The notes: generated by a model not told the origin, from the letters alone. A stretch of 64,000 nt of DNA from Tricholomella constricta (GCA_013368375.1 JAACJP010000003.1:1798001-1862000), one strand, 5' to 3'. Positions 10,478 to 21,939 are shown, counted from the first letter of the stretch. Numbers and translations: made by a program.

Positions 10478-13400
10478 TCAATCCCGGGGTTTATCCGTGG
10501 TACGATAGCGGTGCAGCCGTCCATCAGTATCCCGGAGGTCTACCTTCGTGGCTTCGGTTGATACACCGTTGACCACAACTGTATTCGTCGCGAAATCAAG
10601 GATAACTCCATGCTTTCGCATAAACGGTGTACCAATAATCATATCATATCGGTCAAAGTTTGCTATATCGACATACAGCATTTCTTCAGATCCGTGTGTT
10701 TTAACTAACGCATCAGACCCAAAGTTCACTGTCGAGCGACTTCCAATCGTTCCCAATTGCAGCGTTATCGGTGCATCCAACGGATACACGCGCAGTCCCG
10801 CTACCTGGGAGAATGCCAGGGTTACGCCCGTAGTTGTACTACCCGAGTCCCATAGCGTCCACGCGTTGTGTCCGCCTACATTGACATATGTGGCCAAACA
10901 CTCCTTGTCGTCGCGCTTATGCACTGGGCGAGCCTTAGCTACTTTCGATGCGCGAAGATGTACTTTGCGCATCTTTATCTGGCGAGTTTCATCCAATGGT
11001 AATGCCGTTATCGCCCTCAGGACTTCAGTCTCGCTGTCTCGGGAGTAGTAGTCATTATCATAGACATCGACCTCAATGAGTTCATTGCTGTCGCTGTCTA
11101 CCAACGACTCAGGTGGATTATCCGCTTCATTAGCAGAGGTATGTCCACTCTCGTCATCAGCCTCATTCTCCTGATCCATTTCCGAATCATCGTCCTCTTC
11201 ATCAACTGCGGTCCGAGCTGCTCGTATCTGAGCACGCACGGGGTACGGTTTCTGTTTACATTCTCTCGAGTAATGACCTTTCTTTCCGCATTTGTAGCAG
11301 ATGACATCTGCCGCTGGTGACGGATTCGGTGTCGGAGATGAATGCAGTTGGGGGCGTTCCAACTGTCTATTGGGTGGCGCACCCGAGTTCGGGTCGGGGC
11401 GTGCTTGCACTCCCACCTTTCCTCCTCGTCCATGCAGTGGCGTAGCCACCACTCTCGCGTGTAGTCCTCCTGCTAAGGCGGACTTGCGAATGAAAGTGGT
11501 ACCGATTCGCCCACCTCCGCGGGGCCTCGAAGATGTTACTTCAGGATTCCGGCGCGAACAACGGCGTGAGTTTCGAGCAAGGTAGTGCGCAGCTGTCTTA
11601 GAGGCAGACTCATACGCCTTCGCCTCGGAGACAAACTCATCGACTGTATTTATCTCAGGTGACAATCCACCTTCCTTAATTAGGGCGACGAGCATATCTT
11701 TGGGTATACCTTCCAGGAAGGTATCACACACGGTGTATTCATCTGGGAACACAGCCATATTTTGTGCGTGGTCCATGAGCTCGTCATAAAACCCTTGAAC
11801 TCCGATGCTCTCATTATAAGTAGCATCGTAGAAGTCCTCTCGTGCATCCTGCATTGTTGACGGCTGTACAAAGCGATCATACAATCCAAGAATGACGTCT
11901 TCAAACGTCCAATGGCGTTGACGACGGTTTACATGAACGACGTGGCGCTGGTACCATGTCTTAGCTTCTTTTCTGAGAAACTCTGGTACAACGAGCACGC
12001 GTTCACGGTCGCGTTCGTTGCCACCATACTGGCATGCGGCTAAATGAACGCACACGTCCGTTAGCCACCTTTCAAGGTCGCTAAACTTGGTTCCTCCAGC
12101 ATATGGAGTTATAGTTTTGGACGCGTCAGATCGCCTCAATTTACTACCCTCGGGAAGTTGCAGGCGTGTACCGAGTTGTTCTTCTAGCAGCGCTTTCAAG
12201 CGTACATGCATAGAATATCGGTGTTGTTCCACGGCTTCAGCGACTCCAGGGTTTCGGGAAGTTGACCGCACTTGCGGAGGCATCGAGAACCCACGCCCAG
12301 GGGTTTCACTTGATCTACCTGGGTTTCGGGATATAGGGTGCACGACGCTCATTCCCCTACCGCGTCCACGAGCAATGGTAAAATGCGTACGAACTACGGG
12401 AGTCTCATGAGGAGGTCGATCTCTAGCAATTGTTTGCTGTTGATCACGTCCCTGCAGGTGCTCATCGTAGGGGGCACTCTGCACATTATTATCCTGTTCG
12501 TGAGGATGTCCAGTCAACTCTAAATAAATGCTCTTCATTTGGTCGACGGGCTGACGTCCGATAAAGATCACTCCCTGGTCATCGTAAACCGAATGACCCT
12601 GTTGCTGCAAGTCTCGATCCCGCTCGCGCTGGAGGGCGACTCTGTCTGCCCACGAGTCTGCCATTGGGTATCGACGGGATGCATTCCCAGGGACTTGTAT
12701 CACAGGTGGTGATGTCTCAGTCGTGAACCGTAGTGTTTGAGCAGGTGCAGGCCTTTCCTCAATCGGTTTGACGCTGTCGTGTGTTTCATCCACACGATCC
12801 TCGATTTTTACAGGCGTGGTGAGCACAGGGCCGATGCTGTCAGCTGCTTGTGTTGTTCCTACTGTTGCTTGCGGAGCTTTCGGTGTCGAAGACCTCGATG
12901 CTTCCAAGACAGTGGCCATAGAATAGTTATCTATTTTGAAGCGAATGCCTTCGATAACTAGCTTTACAAATTCGATACTGTTCGTATCAGGCTCCGTGTC
13001 CATGATCGCACAGTGTACGTAGGCGGAGCCTAGCGCGTTCTCATTCATCTGAGTACGTCGACTAGCGTCTGGGACCATCGACTGGTATTCTGACCAGTAG
13101 AGGTGCACCTGACGCTTGAGGAGGGGCGAGAACCTGAAGATGTTCAGGGTCCCGTTGTCCGATTCTGCCGTCGAGCTGACAGGCGATAACGCCTGTCGTC
13201 GAAGGTACGCACTCGTAACTGACTGGTTATCCGTGTTGGCGTGTACCGGGGCTTGTACCAAAGACTGTGGCACAGCAGTGGGGGCCGGGGAGGCTGCATA
13301 CGCTTGTTGCAGAGCCAATCGTACGGGGCCATCGTCCGATGCATGTCTAAGACTCGCATCTTCAGCAGTTTCGACCCCCAGAGTGCCTAACCTTGCGGCT

Positions 13401-13612
13401 GGGCGCTCTGTGGCGTGCATTGATAGTAGCTCCAGGCTACTTACTGCTGTTGGTCCCTCTGCTGCTGCTACACCTTGCCCGACTTTGTCCGAACGACGTT
13501 GAGGCGGCACATAGGCTATAGGAGGTCGCGGTACTGGCGGATCGACGATAGATTGTATCGTTGGTGTGTTTTCAGAGCTGGTAGCGCTCGGTGGCGCTCG
13601 GTTTGGATCCAT
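10478..13612 (-). CDS. Element A Gag with zinc knuckle and aspartic protease
   Basis: A 1044-residue ORF starts at an ATG shortly inside the 5' LTR (MDPNRAPP). A Pro/Ser-rich N-terminal half is followed by a retrotransposon gag domain (about residues 500-660), a CCHC knuckle CYKCGKKGHYSREC (about 770) and an aspartic protease with LWDSGSTTTG (about 922; DSG in place of DTG) and IIGTPFMRKHG. It ends at TGA 10478-10480; the frame stays open beyond it into the linker. The protein binds RNA and assembles particles; the protease matures the polyprotein. Confidence 0.88.
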   Translation of the reverse strand: MDPNRAPPSATSSENTPTIQSIVDPPVPRPPIAYVPPQRRSDKVGQGVAAAEGPTAVSSLELLSMHATERPAARLGTLGVETAEDASLRHASDDGPVRLALQQAYAASPAPTAVPQSLVQAPVHANTDNQSVTSAYLRRQALSPVSSTAESDNGTLNIFRFSPLLKRQVHLYWSEYQSMVPDASRRTQMNENALGSAYVHCAIMDTEPDTNSIEFVKLVIEGIRFKIDNYSMATVLEASRSSTPKAPQATVGTTQAADSIGPVLTTPVKIEDRVDETHDSVKPIEERPAPAQTLRFTTETSPPVIQVPGNASRRYPMADSWADRVALQRERDRDLQQQGHSVYDDQGVIFIGRQPVDQMKSIYLELTGHPHEQDNNVQSAPYDEHLQGRDQQQTIARDRPPHETPVVRTHFTIARGRGRGMSVVHPISRNPGRSSETPGRGFSMPPQVRSTSRNPGVAEAVEQHRYSMHVRLKALLEEQLGTRLQLPEGSKLRRSDASKTITPYAGGTKFSDLERWLTDVCVHLAACQYGGNERDRERVLVVPEFLRKEAKTWYQRHVVHVNRRQRHWTFEDVILGLYDRFVQPSTMQDAREDFYDATYNESIGVQGFYDELMDHAQNMAVFPDEYTVCDTFLEGIPKDMLVALIKEGGLSPEINTVDEFVSEAKAYESASKTAAHYLARNSRRCSRRNPEVTSSRPRGGGRIGTTFIRKSALAGGLHARVVATPLHGRGGKVGVQARPDPNSGAPPNRQLERPQLHSSPTPNPSPAADVICYKCGKKGHYSRECKQKPYPVRAQIRAARTAVDEEDDDSEMDQENEADDESGHTSANEADNPPESLVDSDSNELIEVDVYDNDYYSRDSETEVLRAITALPLDETRQIKMRKVHLRASKVAKARPVHKRDDKECLATYVNVGGHNAWTLWDSGSTTTGVTLAFSQVAGLRVYPLDAPITLQLGTIGSRSTVNFGSDALVKTHGSEEMLYVDIANFDRYDMIIGTPFMRKHGVILDFATNTVVVNGVSTEATKVDLRDTDGRLHRYRTTDKPRD

Positions 13613-13726
13613 CGCAGATAGATCTTCGTTTCAGGGTTGTGGTGATGGTAATGGCGCTGATAAGCGAGTCGACGTCGACGATAGAGAGCAGTTAAGCAGA
13701 TAGCAAAGCTGGGTAGCTTAAAAAAG

Positions 13727-13960
13727 TGTAACAGTTGTACGGGGTTGGGGGATCCTTGCGAGACACCAGACACGTTAAGCTAGACCAATCTGTGGGATTC
13801 TGCTAAGTACGTGTACAGGGTGAAGGTGCAAAGGATTATCTAAGCATAAACTGTACAGGACATTTATATATGCATAACAAAGATGGTCGTGCATTACCAG
13901 AAGGTAATGCCAAACAGGTCGCGTCTCAATATAGACGTATTGTAACGCGCCGTCGTTACA
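13727..13960 (-). repeat. Element A 5' LTR
   Basis: This 234-bp copy is followed on the right by GATAT. The sequence just inside it (13700-13726) shows no TGG-type tRNA primer site. Read on the minus strand it begins CTTTTTTAAGCTACC, so the priming mode is unclear. Confidence 0.9.
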
Positions 13961-13965
13961 GATAT

Positions 13966-16533
13966 TATCGTTTGATGCTCATATTTTTTCAGCCATGGAG
14001 AAGTGCTGAAGATTTGTGCCGTGAAGATGATACTTGGTCAGCTGCACATTGTCGGTGGCTGTCAGCACTGCCTGTTGGCTGTGAACAACGCACTATTGTT
14101 GATAATATGCAGCTTTTACATGAATGTCGTGACAGTCGTGACAGTCATTGGGCCGATCGACGCTTAAGGAAAAGAACTTTTCAGGTTTCCCAAGAGCTTT
14201 CAGGTACACGAAATATCGACGACGATGTTCTTAATGATGGAGAGCTTGACGATTTGTCATTGTTGCGGCATTTAGATGCCATAGATGACAGTTATTCTTG
14301 TCGGTCTTCTCAAACTGAGGACGATACCAGGAAGTGTTTGTTAAGTGCTTAGAAGGGCGGATTGTATTCTGATAATGCATCTTGTGATGCTGTCAATCAC
14401 ACATCGTCTTTGGTTTGTGTTGAAGATGCTGACTGGCATCTGGAGAATCTATGGAAGCAGGCATATGAAGAGCGTCATGATGCATGGAAGCATAGACTTA
14501 AAGCTGCGACCAGAATTCCTGAATCACATGGGATTCTTGCCAGTAGCATTGAATCAGCGCTGCCACTTGCATCGTCCTCGACAGAACGTTTGAAGGTGGC
14601 ACCACAAGTAAAGCAAGGTTTAGATGCCTTCAATGAATGTGGTCAGGCTGATTTGTCTCACTATGTGCAGAAATGGACCTTGAACACAGAGCAGGAACGT
14701 GCATTTCGAATTATTGCCTCCCAAAGCTATAGAGAAAAAAATGCATCGTATGACGTGCTCCGCATGTTTTTGTCAGGACCTGCAGGAACTGGAAAATCTC
14801 GTGTGTTTGACGCTGTTCGAGATTTTTTTCAATGCTGTGGTCAGGAACGCAGATTTTGAATATGCTCTTTTATGGGAATGGCAGCGCGGAACGTGTCAGG
14901 AATGACGTTGCATGCTGCGCTGTGCATTGGCAACAATAAACATGCATTCAACAGTGGTCACTGTACTTCAGAATTGGCAAATCTCTGGGAAGGCGTTGAC
15001 TTCTTGCTTATCGATGAGGTGTCTATGATAAGCTGTTCTTTCCTGTGTCAAATAAACAAAGCTTTGTCGAGGGCGAAGGGTGATCCACGTGCCTTTGGAG
15101 GAATTAACATAATTTTTGCTGGTGATTTCGCTCAACTACCACCAGTGAGTGAAACAAGATTGTTTGCGAAATTGGACACCACACAAAGTGTGAGGTCTTT
15201 GGCAGCACAAAACACTGTATTTGGCAAGCTGTTATGGTATTCGGTCAAGGTTGTTGTAACATTGACTGAGCAGCTTCGTCAAGCTGGCGAAGAAAACAAG
15301 CGTTTTGTTGCACTTCTCACCAGGATGCGAGAAGGAAAATGTACACAATCTGATGCTAGCCTTCTTCAAACACGAGTGATAAGTGCCGATGACATGCAAA
15401 ATGAGGATTTTGGCAACACACCTATTATTGTTTATGGAAATGCTGCCAAAGACGCGTTGAACGAACGTGGAGCAATGCAATTTGCTAAAAACACTGGCCA
15501 ACAGCTTCATTGGTACTACTCGGTTGACAAGCAAAGCCTTGGTAGAAGCAAAGGCAGCGCGGCAATAAAAGATGAGTCTACACTTGCTAAGCTTCGCAGC
15601 GTGCATTCAGGAAAGACTAAACAAAGGTTGGGTAAGATACCGTTATGTATTGGGATGCCCGTTCTTGTGTCACAGAATTTTGATGTTGAAGGAGGTATAG
15701 TAAATGGGAGCAGAGGAACCGTGAAAAGCATTCACTTTACCAAAGACTCTGAAGGTGTTCGTCATTTGCGATTGGTTGTTGTTAATGTACCTTTGACTTC
15801 AGTGAGTTGCATGCCTGCCCTGCAGGCACACGATGTGCCTATTTTAATGGACACTGTGACATTGTCGTTTAGAAACAGGTTCACAAAGGAAAACCAGACT
15901 ATTCTCCGTTCTCAGGTGCCCATCGTGCCTGCATATGCCATGACGGCTCATCGCGCACAAGGGCAGACACTAGAACATGTAATTGTGGACCTGGAATCTT
16001 GCAGAGGTACTGAAGCTCCATATGTCATGGTATCTCGTTCACGTAGTATCCAATCTTTGTTTCTTTTGCAAAATTTTCAAAGTTGTCGAATCATGCGACC
16101 GTTATCTGAGGATGCAAGAATAGAGAAGGCTCGTGTCAACCTGTTAAGACTTCAGACATTGGTTTCTTATGGTTCTGTGACGGAGCGTCAAATTGCAAGT
16201 CAAGAACTATTGCAGTTCTGCCCTGAAGAATGTCAAGTTGCCAAGGACTCGGAGGCTATTGAGACAGTAGTCGACGATTCTGAAACTTGTGATCGAAAGG
16301 TTTTAGACATTACATCGACCAAATTGTTACATAGATTACAAGCTGAAGCGTCTTTGTTAATGCAACCTGCTTCTGATTGTGTTCGTAATAAGAAAAGAAA
16401 GGATTGTCCTGATGACAATGTACATGGAGTTTCTTCTGATAGTCCTCGTTCTTCCAAACTTTCTCGTTCGCATGAACCAACAGATGTTTCACCGCGACGC
16501 ATTCGCAAACATGTCCTGCGTTCTGTATGCTAG
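13966..16533 (+). pseudogene. Helitron helicase (Pif1-like) segment with two nonsense codons
   Basis: The frame resumes after element A with YRLMLIFFQPWRSAEDL and stays open to 16533 except for TAG at 14350-14352 and TGA at 14857-14859; all three open stretches share one frame. The helicase motifs are Walker A GPAGTGKSRV (about 14780), Walker B FLLIDEVSMIS (about 15001), FAGDFAQLPPVS, and the late motif AMTAHRAQGQT (about 15940) with YVMVSRSRS. This is the SF1 Pif1/RecD-type helicase that unwinds DNA during rolling-circle transposition. Each stop could come from one C-to-T change (CAG and CGA). Confidence 0.88.
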
Positions 16534-16695
16534 ACATATTGGTTTCAATGTCAGGCTTCTTGTTTATGCTTTGTAAACAACGGCCAGTCTTCACCGTTTT
16601 GTTTCATGTTGTCTAGCATTTGCATACAAAAGTGTTTACATGCAGAGTGCTTGCCCTCTGCAATCTTCTCATTTCAGAATCTGCATCCTGCTGTC

Positions 16696-17993
16696 ATGCC
16701 CCTTACTTCTAGTGCTTTTGAGTCTCGTGTCGAACATGGGTTATACGACATTGTCGCTGATCAAATTATCGACATGGGAAAGAAGTCTCTTGCTGGTGCT
16801 GATTATAACATCGACTTTGCCAGAATGGTGGAACCTTACAGTGGAAACTATCTGTACAAGGCGAAATGCAACAATTCAGAATTCCGAGTTGTAGTTTTCG
16901 GCCAAATCTGTCTTCCTGATGCCGGTACCATCTTAAGCGCAAAAGGGAACCATTATGGGAAATGGTCATGTGGAAAGGTATGTTCAGAATGGTATCTTTG
17001 CAGCTGCTCATTTATTGCTTCAGTTTTTGGGTGTAACCGATGATTCCAAAGTGAAAGATGTTCTCGTGCTAGGAGTTCCTTCCTTGGCACCTGAACTTCT
17101 GTCGGTTTTGTTCTACAATCAAATTGGAACTTTGAATGATATTCGGGAGAGCGACGAGAAGGAAGAGGCGGAAGAAAAACAGGTGCGATGTTGCATCATC
17201 TGTTTTCAAAATTGAACCACTATCACAAACTTGAAGCCCAAGAATAATGTTGAACCTGTTGGCCATAAAGACACTGGCAAGTGTACTATGGTTCTCACCC
17301 AAGTATGCCAATTGACGTGTCACAGGAACATTTCCAGAAGTCAAAGCCGGCGCATTTTATGACCCTTATCTTAATCCAGACTATGGTGGTCCCTATTTCA
17401 AGCATGTGTACAACAAGCTTGTGCAGCATGCTGTGCGCGACATTGAAAACAAGCTTATTCCACCTTGGAAAAATTACGACGCGCTTCGACCAGGAACCTT
17501 TGTTTTAGCGAACTGCACGTTGCATTGCTTCATGATGAAAGAAGGAACAAAAGTCCGAAAGGTCAATCACTGTTTGCTTTCTGGTGATTTTCTATGCTTA
17601 TTCTGGGGTTAGGTGTACCAGATAAACACTCATAGCCTTCGTGTCCTGGGCATCTCAGACAGCGAGGTTTATATTCCTGCCCGGCCTACCATTCCCGTGG
17701 CCCCTGAAATGCATTCTGAAACCAAAGTGGCTTCTTCTTCTGCGTCTTCTTCGGGCGACGCGTTTTTCAGCTTTTCTCTTTCAAAAAAACGCAAAAATGA
17801 CCTGGCACATACTTCGTCTCTGACGAGTCGGCTTCGTTTGGACGAGGAGTCCGAAAAGGAGAAAGAGAAAGATTTGCGAAATAGGAGCAAGGACAATGAC
17901 AATGAGCCAGTGAAGCGTAAGGAGAAGGAGAAAGGCAAGGGGAAAAAGGCGAACATCGTCGTACCTGACACAAAAAACATGGACACTACTTGA
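16696..17993 (+). pseudogene. Unrecognised protein-coding relic with introns
   Basis: From an ATG at 16696 the frame reads about 85 residues to near 16940, then a 1-nt shift is needed to continue (GNGHVERYVQNGIF) to about 17180. A further exon begins near 17330 (TFPEVKAGAFYDPYLNPDYGG) and joins its last exon across a good 51-bp GT-AG intron (17562-17612) with the frame preserved (KVRK/VYQINTHS). The tail is a Lys/Glu/Arg-rich low-complexity segment ending at 17993. It could be a Helitron-carried accessory gene or a host gene piece. I do not recognise the family. Confidence 0.5.
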
Positions 17994-18237
17994 TGCTACT
18001 CTTTTACGGCTCTTTTTTGTTCTTTACAATCTTTCAAAGTATGTTATTTGATTGTTACAGTACTATATTACATGAAGTTCTGATCGAGAAAATTTACTTT
18101 CTTAAATTGTGTTCTGAATGAATAGCACGGATGACAGTATCGAGAAATATTCTAATATTGTCTACAGAGCATGACGTGTGGCGCCATACAGGCCAGCAAC
18201 GTCCTTCTGCTTGACATTTCATTAGCAAAAGGCACAG

Positions 18238-18850
18238 GTTCTGCCAAACCTCCATTTGCACTACCTGACAACACCAGGTGTGCGGGTGCTGCGAGATCTG
18301 TCGTTGCAAGTCAAGCCTGGCATATACATTGTGCTCGTTGGTGTCAGTGGTTCTGGCAAAGGCATTGTGTATTCATGAGATTGTGTAACTGCGACTGCTG
18401 CGTATTGACCTTTCGTTTCACAGCATCCAGTTGGTTGAACATTTTTACGACCCTCTTGCTGGCGAGATCTTCGTAAGCTTTCCACGTTGTTATTGCCAGT
18501 CTCATGGCTAATGGTTTCATTGCTAGCTTGACGACGAGCGCATTACCAAGCTGAACGTTCAGGAGTACCGCAAACAGATCATGTTGGTCTTGCAAGAGCC
18601 CACGCTGTCCGCTGGGACGGTCCGCTTCAACATTCTGCTGGGTGCAATTAAGCCAGAATGTGAGGTCACTCAGGAAGGGATTAAGAAAGTGTGTCGAGAC
18701 TGTTGTCTGCCTGACAATGGATTCATCGTAGCTCATGCTGTCCTTCGCATTTTCAAAGTGATCCTCAACTTAATTCTCATATATAGGTGACTTCTGCGCT
18801 GGACTTTCACTCTGAGAAGGTCGTCTAAGCCGCACTCGATCAAGCTGCAA
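18238..18850 (+). pseudogene. ABC transporter (ABCB/MDR type) nucleotide-binding-domain fragment
   Basis: Three spliced blocks read as a second nucleotide-binding domain of an MDR/Ste6-type exporter. They are GVRVLRDLSLQVKPG with a Walker A LVGVSGSGKG, then IQLVEHFYDPLAGEIF, then RITKLNVQEYRKQI with Q-loop LQEPTLSAGTVRFNI. Introns at 18369-18423 and 18473-18526 have GT-AG ends and join in frame. A further block near 18787 gives TSALDFHSEKVV, a stop (TAA where Gln is usual) and AALDQAAN, the D-loop region. The ABC signature and Walker B are missing. It is a DNA-level copy with introns, not a retrocopy. Confidence 0.8.
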
Positions 18851-18864
18851 ATTTCAGGATCCAG

Positions 18865-19188
18865 GTGCGCATCGTCAAGCACATGCAGGCGGTCGATGCG
18901 CGACAGGTGGAGGACACACGCATAGATTCTGGAGGAGATTTTGAAGATGCTCGACATGCTGTACGCAAGCCAGGACACAGTCGATGCAGCAAAAATGCAG
19001 ATTTGTGGGCGCTGCAGACAAGCAGCGATGTGGAGTTGCTCAGGATGCTACAGGATGGGAGGGAGGACATGCCCAAAGCAATCAAGATGCTGCAGAGGGC
19101 GTTGGAGAGGGTTGGAGTTAGTCAGGCAACGGCGGTGATGACAACGATGGAAGTGGAGAATGGAGATGCAGAAGAGTGGGGTCTATAA
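18865..19188 (+). other. Short ORF of unknown origin
   Basis: A 107-residue frame follows the ABC relic. Its C-terminal half (DVELLRMLQDGREDMPKAI onward) looks like the end of an alpha-helical protein, and a plausible stretch in a second frame (EEILKMLDMLYASQDTV) precedes it. This may be another shifted gene fragment. I see no recognisable domain. Confidence 0.25.
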
Positions 19189-19573
19189 GCATGCCCCGTC
19201 CTTTAGCAACTTTGCTGTCGCTTCCCTCTTTAAAGAATTATCTGCTGATGATGTTCAGGGCATGCATTACTTTTATCTGAAGCTTGTTTGTTGCCCTCTG
19301 TTGCCCTCTCATCGCACTATTGAAGATTTTTTTTCTGGGCGACCCTCATGTGTTCCTCTCTGTTTCGTATTCCTAACTATGTCCTGTACCATGTGTTGCA
19401 ATTGCTGTGTATTGATTCCAATGCGCAGTACATGCCATGTAATTATGCGAAGCTCATAGAGCTCCGAGGCAGGCTGGGTAAAGTCGTGTCTAGATTCGAC
19501 TTTATATTTAAGCAGGTAGTACACAAAAAAAAATCCCTTACTACTACCTACACGGTATGTAGTCATTCATCTG
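19189..19573. other. No supported gene
   Basis: AT-richer sequence without convincing coding potential or repeats on either strand. Confidence 0.5.
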
Positions 19574-21939
19574 TTATATTTTGATTTCCCACTCGTTTTG
19601 AAAATTTTGAGATGCATCATGCCCAACCTCCGCATTGACCAATGCTGCTGGAATGACTGTCACCCTCGTCCATTGAGCGACATCTCCATCTTTATGAACA
19701 TACTTCGCATAGTTTCTTGGGTGGGTCAAAGTAAGCTTATTCATGGTCGTGCCGTGGGTATTGTTGGGAGAGTCCCAAAACCAGAACGTTCCTTCGTTAA
19801 GTTCCACGACAAGGCGATGGGAAGCCCATACAAAGTTACTTTCTTCGCGAAGGACCTGTTTTAATGAAGTTGATTGTTAATAGACATAAGAGAATAACGA
19901 TAATACAGACCTTAGATGATCGGCGCATAACCCAGCTGCACGTTGCAGACCTGTCGTTATCGAGATGTCCCGCGGCAGCATAAGCAAACGTTCCAAATGC
20001 CGAAGTATTTGGATAGCCTAAAACATTCTTAAGGCCAACAGCATTGTCAGAAGTAGCCTAAGGAGTTTTATTTAAATCACAAAATTTTATCAGAACGTTT
20101 ACCACTCATTTTTTCTTTGTCTGCAAAAAGCGGCAGGAACCCGGCTAAGAAACGATGGTGTTTTGCAGTCATGACTGGTGGCAAAATAGATGAAGCTAGA
20201 ATTTTCAAAATAGAATAAAGAAATACAGACCAAAGTTGGTCGCTTGTAATCTGACATGTAAATTATGAATTTCGGTTCCTCTCTGACGGGTAGCAGGACG
20301 AGGATTTTCCGACGTCTTCTTTAACAGTTTGACCTTGTACAAAATTATTGATAATGGTCATTCCTTCAAAAAAGAAGCTTACCGAAACAGTGTGAGGTTT
20401 TCCATATACCGAATGACGACCTGGAGCTTTAACCATAACACCACCACTGATGAAACGTTCACGTGGAATATTGTCAAACATCCTAACAAGCATAAAATGT
20501 ATAGCTGTTCAACGAGCGAAATTGAGTATAGCTTACCGGACACCCTCTTCACAACTTTTGATTGTGTCGGCGATTTTCTCGTTATCACTTGCAAATGTGT
20601 TGTCCAGAGCTTCTATGTCATACACAACACCACCAAACTAATGAAAAAAAAGGTGTCAATTGTTCTGTGCATTATACAAAATTTGATCTTACCACTTTTT
20701 TCCAACACGGATTATTATCATTGGTGTCGTCCTTCGTCCATAAAATAATGGACACCATTTTGGTGCGATCTGCCGGAGCACAGATACGATGGAAGTTGTT
20801 CACTTTCATATAGCCGTCCGCCTTCAGCGCATTGTGCATAAGCCCAAGTTCGATTTGCTCATCGGTCTCCACAAAGTGTTTCTTGCAATTATTTTCTGTT
20901 GCAGCTGAAACACTTTGTTGAAAATGAATGAACATCAGAAAACGTTGAAGATAAAAGCCAAAAGTTTTACACACCGCTCTACGCAAATCCATCGTGCAGC
21001 CTTGCGGCACGTTTTACCTGATATGAATGCTCGTTTGATGTCCTCTCTATGAGCGCGAGCTTCGACAAAACATGACAAAAGAAATTCAGACAACTTTGGA
21101 TTCATTGGCTTTGCGTCATTTTCGATGGCGTTCACGCGTTGAATGAACATTGACAGAATTTTGTTCTCCTGATGAACACGATCTTCTCCCTAAACATGGC
21201 TTGTAAGTTGCGACGATATTATCAGATTAAATGAAAATACAAGCATGGAGTCGTACAGCGCTTTCGACGCAGGAATCTAAAAGCCAAAAAATGAATGTTG
21301 AAATTATGCAGCACTGTCAGCATTCTCACTTGTTTGTCGCCATCCAAAGTCTATAAAATTTCGAAAAGATTACGAGTAGATACTCTGTAATTGGAGAACT
21401 TACTCTATCATATAAATTCATGTCCTTCGACACTCGCGTAGCCAACCGCGAGCTGAAGAAGGTTTGCATGAAGGCATGGCCAGTCACCATTCCCAGTGTA
21501 AAGTCAGTTCGATTTTGATCGGTGTCAGGTCCCCAGGACAATATGATGTCGTTAAGAATACTGTGCACCACTTTAGCCTCCGCTTTGGTGAACACAGTTT
21601 GAACAATCTCTGGAAGGGCTTCATAAACAACGATTAGATTATAATGATATATGAAATTGAGAGGAGAGATCACAGCGTAAGTTAGGCCCAGAAAGTGTTT
21701 CAATAGTTTCCCCAGGCAAAAGGAAGTCGTCATTCCCTTTGCGAGTCCAAGGTGTGCCAATAAAGTTTTCTGAAACATCAGGCAGTGGTACAGGACCACA
21801 AGTTATAAGATTAGGGGGTAACTTGTTTAAGTCGTTGTCGCTGTCGTCAGATTCGTTTGGAAAGATCCCAGAATGGACTGCATCTATGGCAAGATCCTGG
21901 AGAGATACTTTAGATCATTTAGCAGTAGAGCTATCCATG
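19574..21939 (-). CDS. Unrecognised multi-exon gene, possibly damaged at the start
   Basis: On the minus strand several blocks link through short GT-AG introns. These are an acidic N-terminal part (21939-21700), EALPEIVQTVFTKAEAK to near 21410, KLSEFLLSCFVEARAHRED, HFVETDEQIELGLMHNALKAD, an exon reading VVYDIEALDNTFASDNEK, a spliced join to MFDNIPRERFISGG, GTFAYAAAGHLDNDRSATCSW, and a last exon through EGTFWFWDSPNNTHG ending at a stop near 19574. The first candidate ATG (about 21939) is followed by an in-frame TGA at codon 8, so either the start is elsewhere or the gene is broken. No domain is recognised. Exon limits are approximate. Confidence 0.45.

Larger units (their letters stand above)
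3438..13960 (-). mobile_element. Ty3/gypsy chromovirus 'A', nearly complete
   Basis: A 10.5-kb LTR retrotransposon is inserted in the Helitron gene with an exact 5-bp duplication GATAT (3433-3437 and 13961-13965). The two 234-bp LTRs (3438-3671 and 13727-13960) begin TGTAAC, end TTACA and differ at a single base, so the insertion is recent. Gene order on the minus strand is gag-protease, linker, RT-RNase H, integrase, chromodomain, then an extra ORF before the 3' LTR. Three in-frame TGA codons and several frameshifts interrupt it. The order PR-RT-RH-IN plus chromodomain defines a chromovirus. Confidence 0.92.
1..16533 (+). mobile_element. Helitron (RepHel), broken and interrupted, 5' end outside window
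   Basis: Three segments on the plus strand (about 2-566, 2904-3437 and 13966-16533) read as one Helitron Rep-helicase protein once two later insertions and one copy of each target duplication are ignored. The first part matches the conserved post-Rep block of Helitrons (RCNMDIKF and YYITDYISKTQLKTH motifs); the last part is a Pif1-type helicase. Helitrons are rolling-circle DNA transposons that often pick up host gene pieces. The HUH nuclease motif would lie upstream of base 1. I could not place the 3' terminus (hairpin plus CTRR), so the element may extend well past 16533 into the fragment-rich region that follows. Confidence 0.85.

Noticed and set aside
13700..13726. tRNA or self-primer site for element A
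   Set aside because: No TGG start and no convincing match to the predicted RNA 5' end; only an 8-nt TTAAGCTA complement occurs elsewhere in the LTR.
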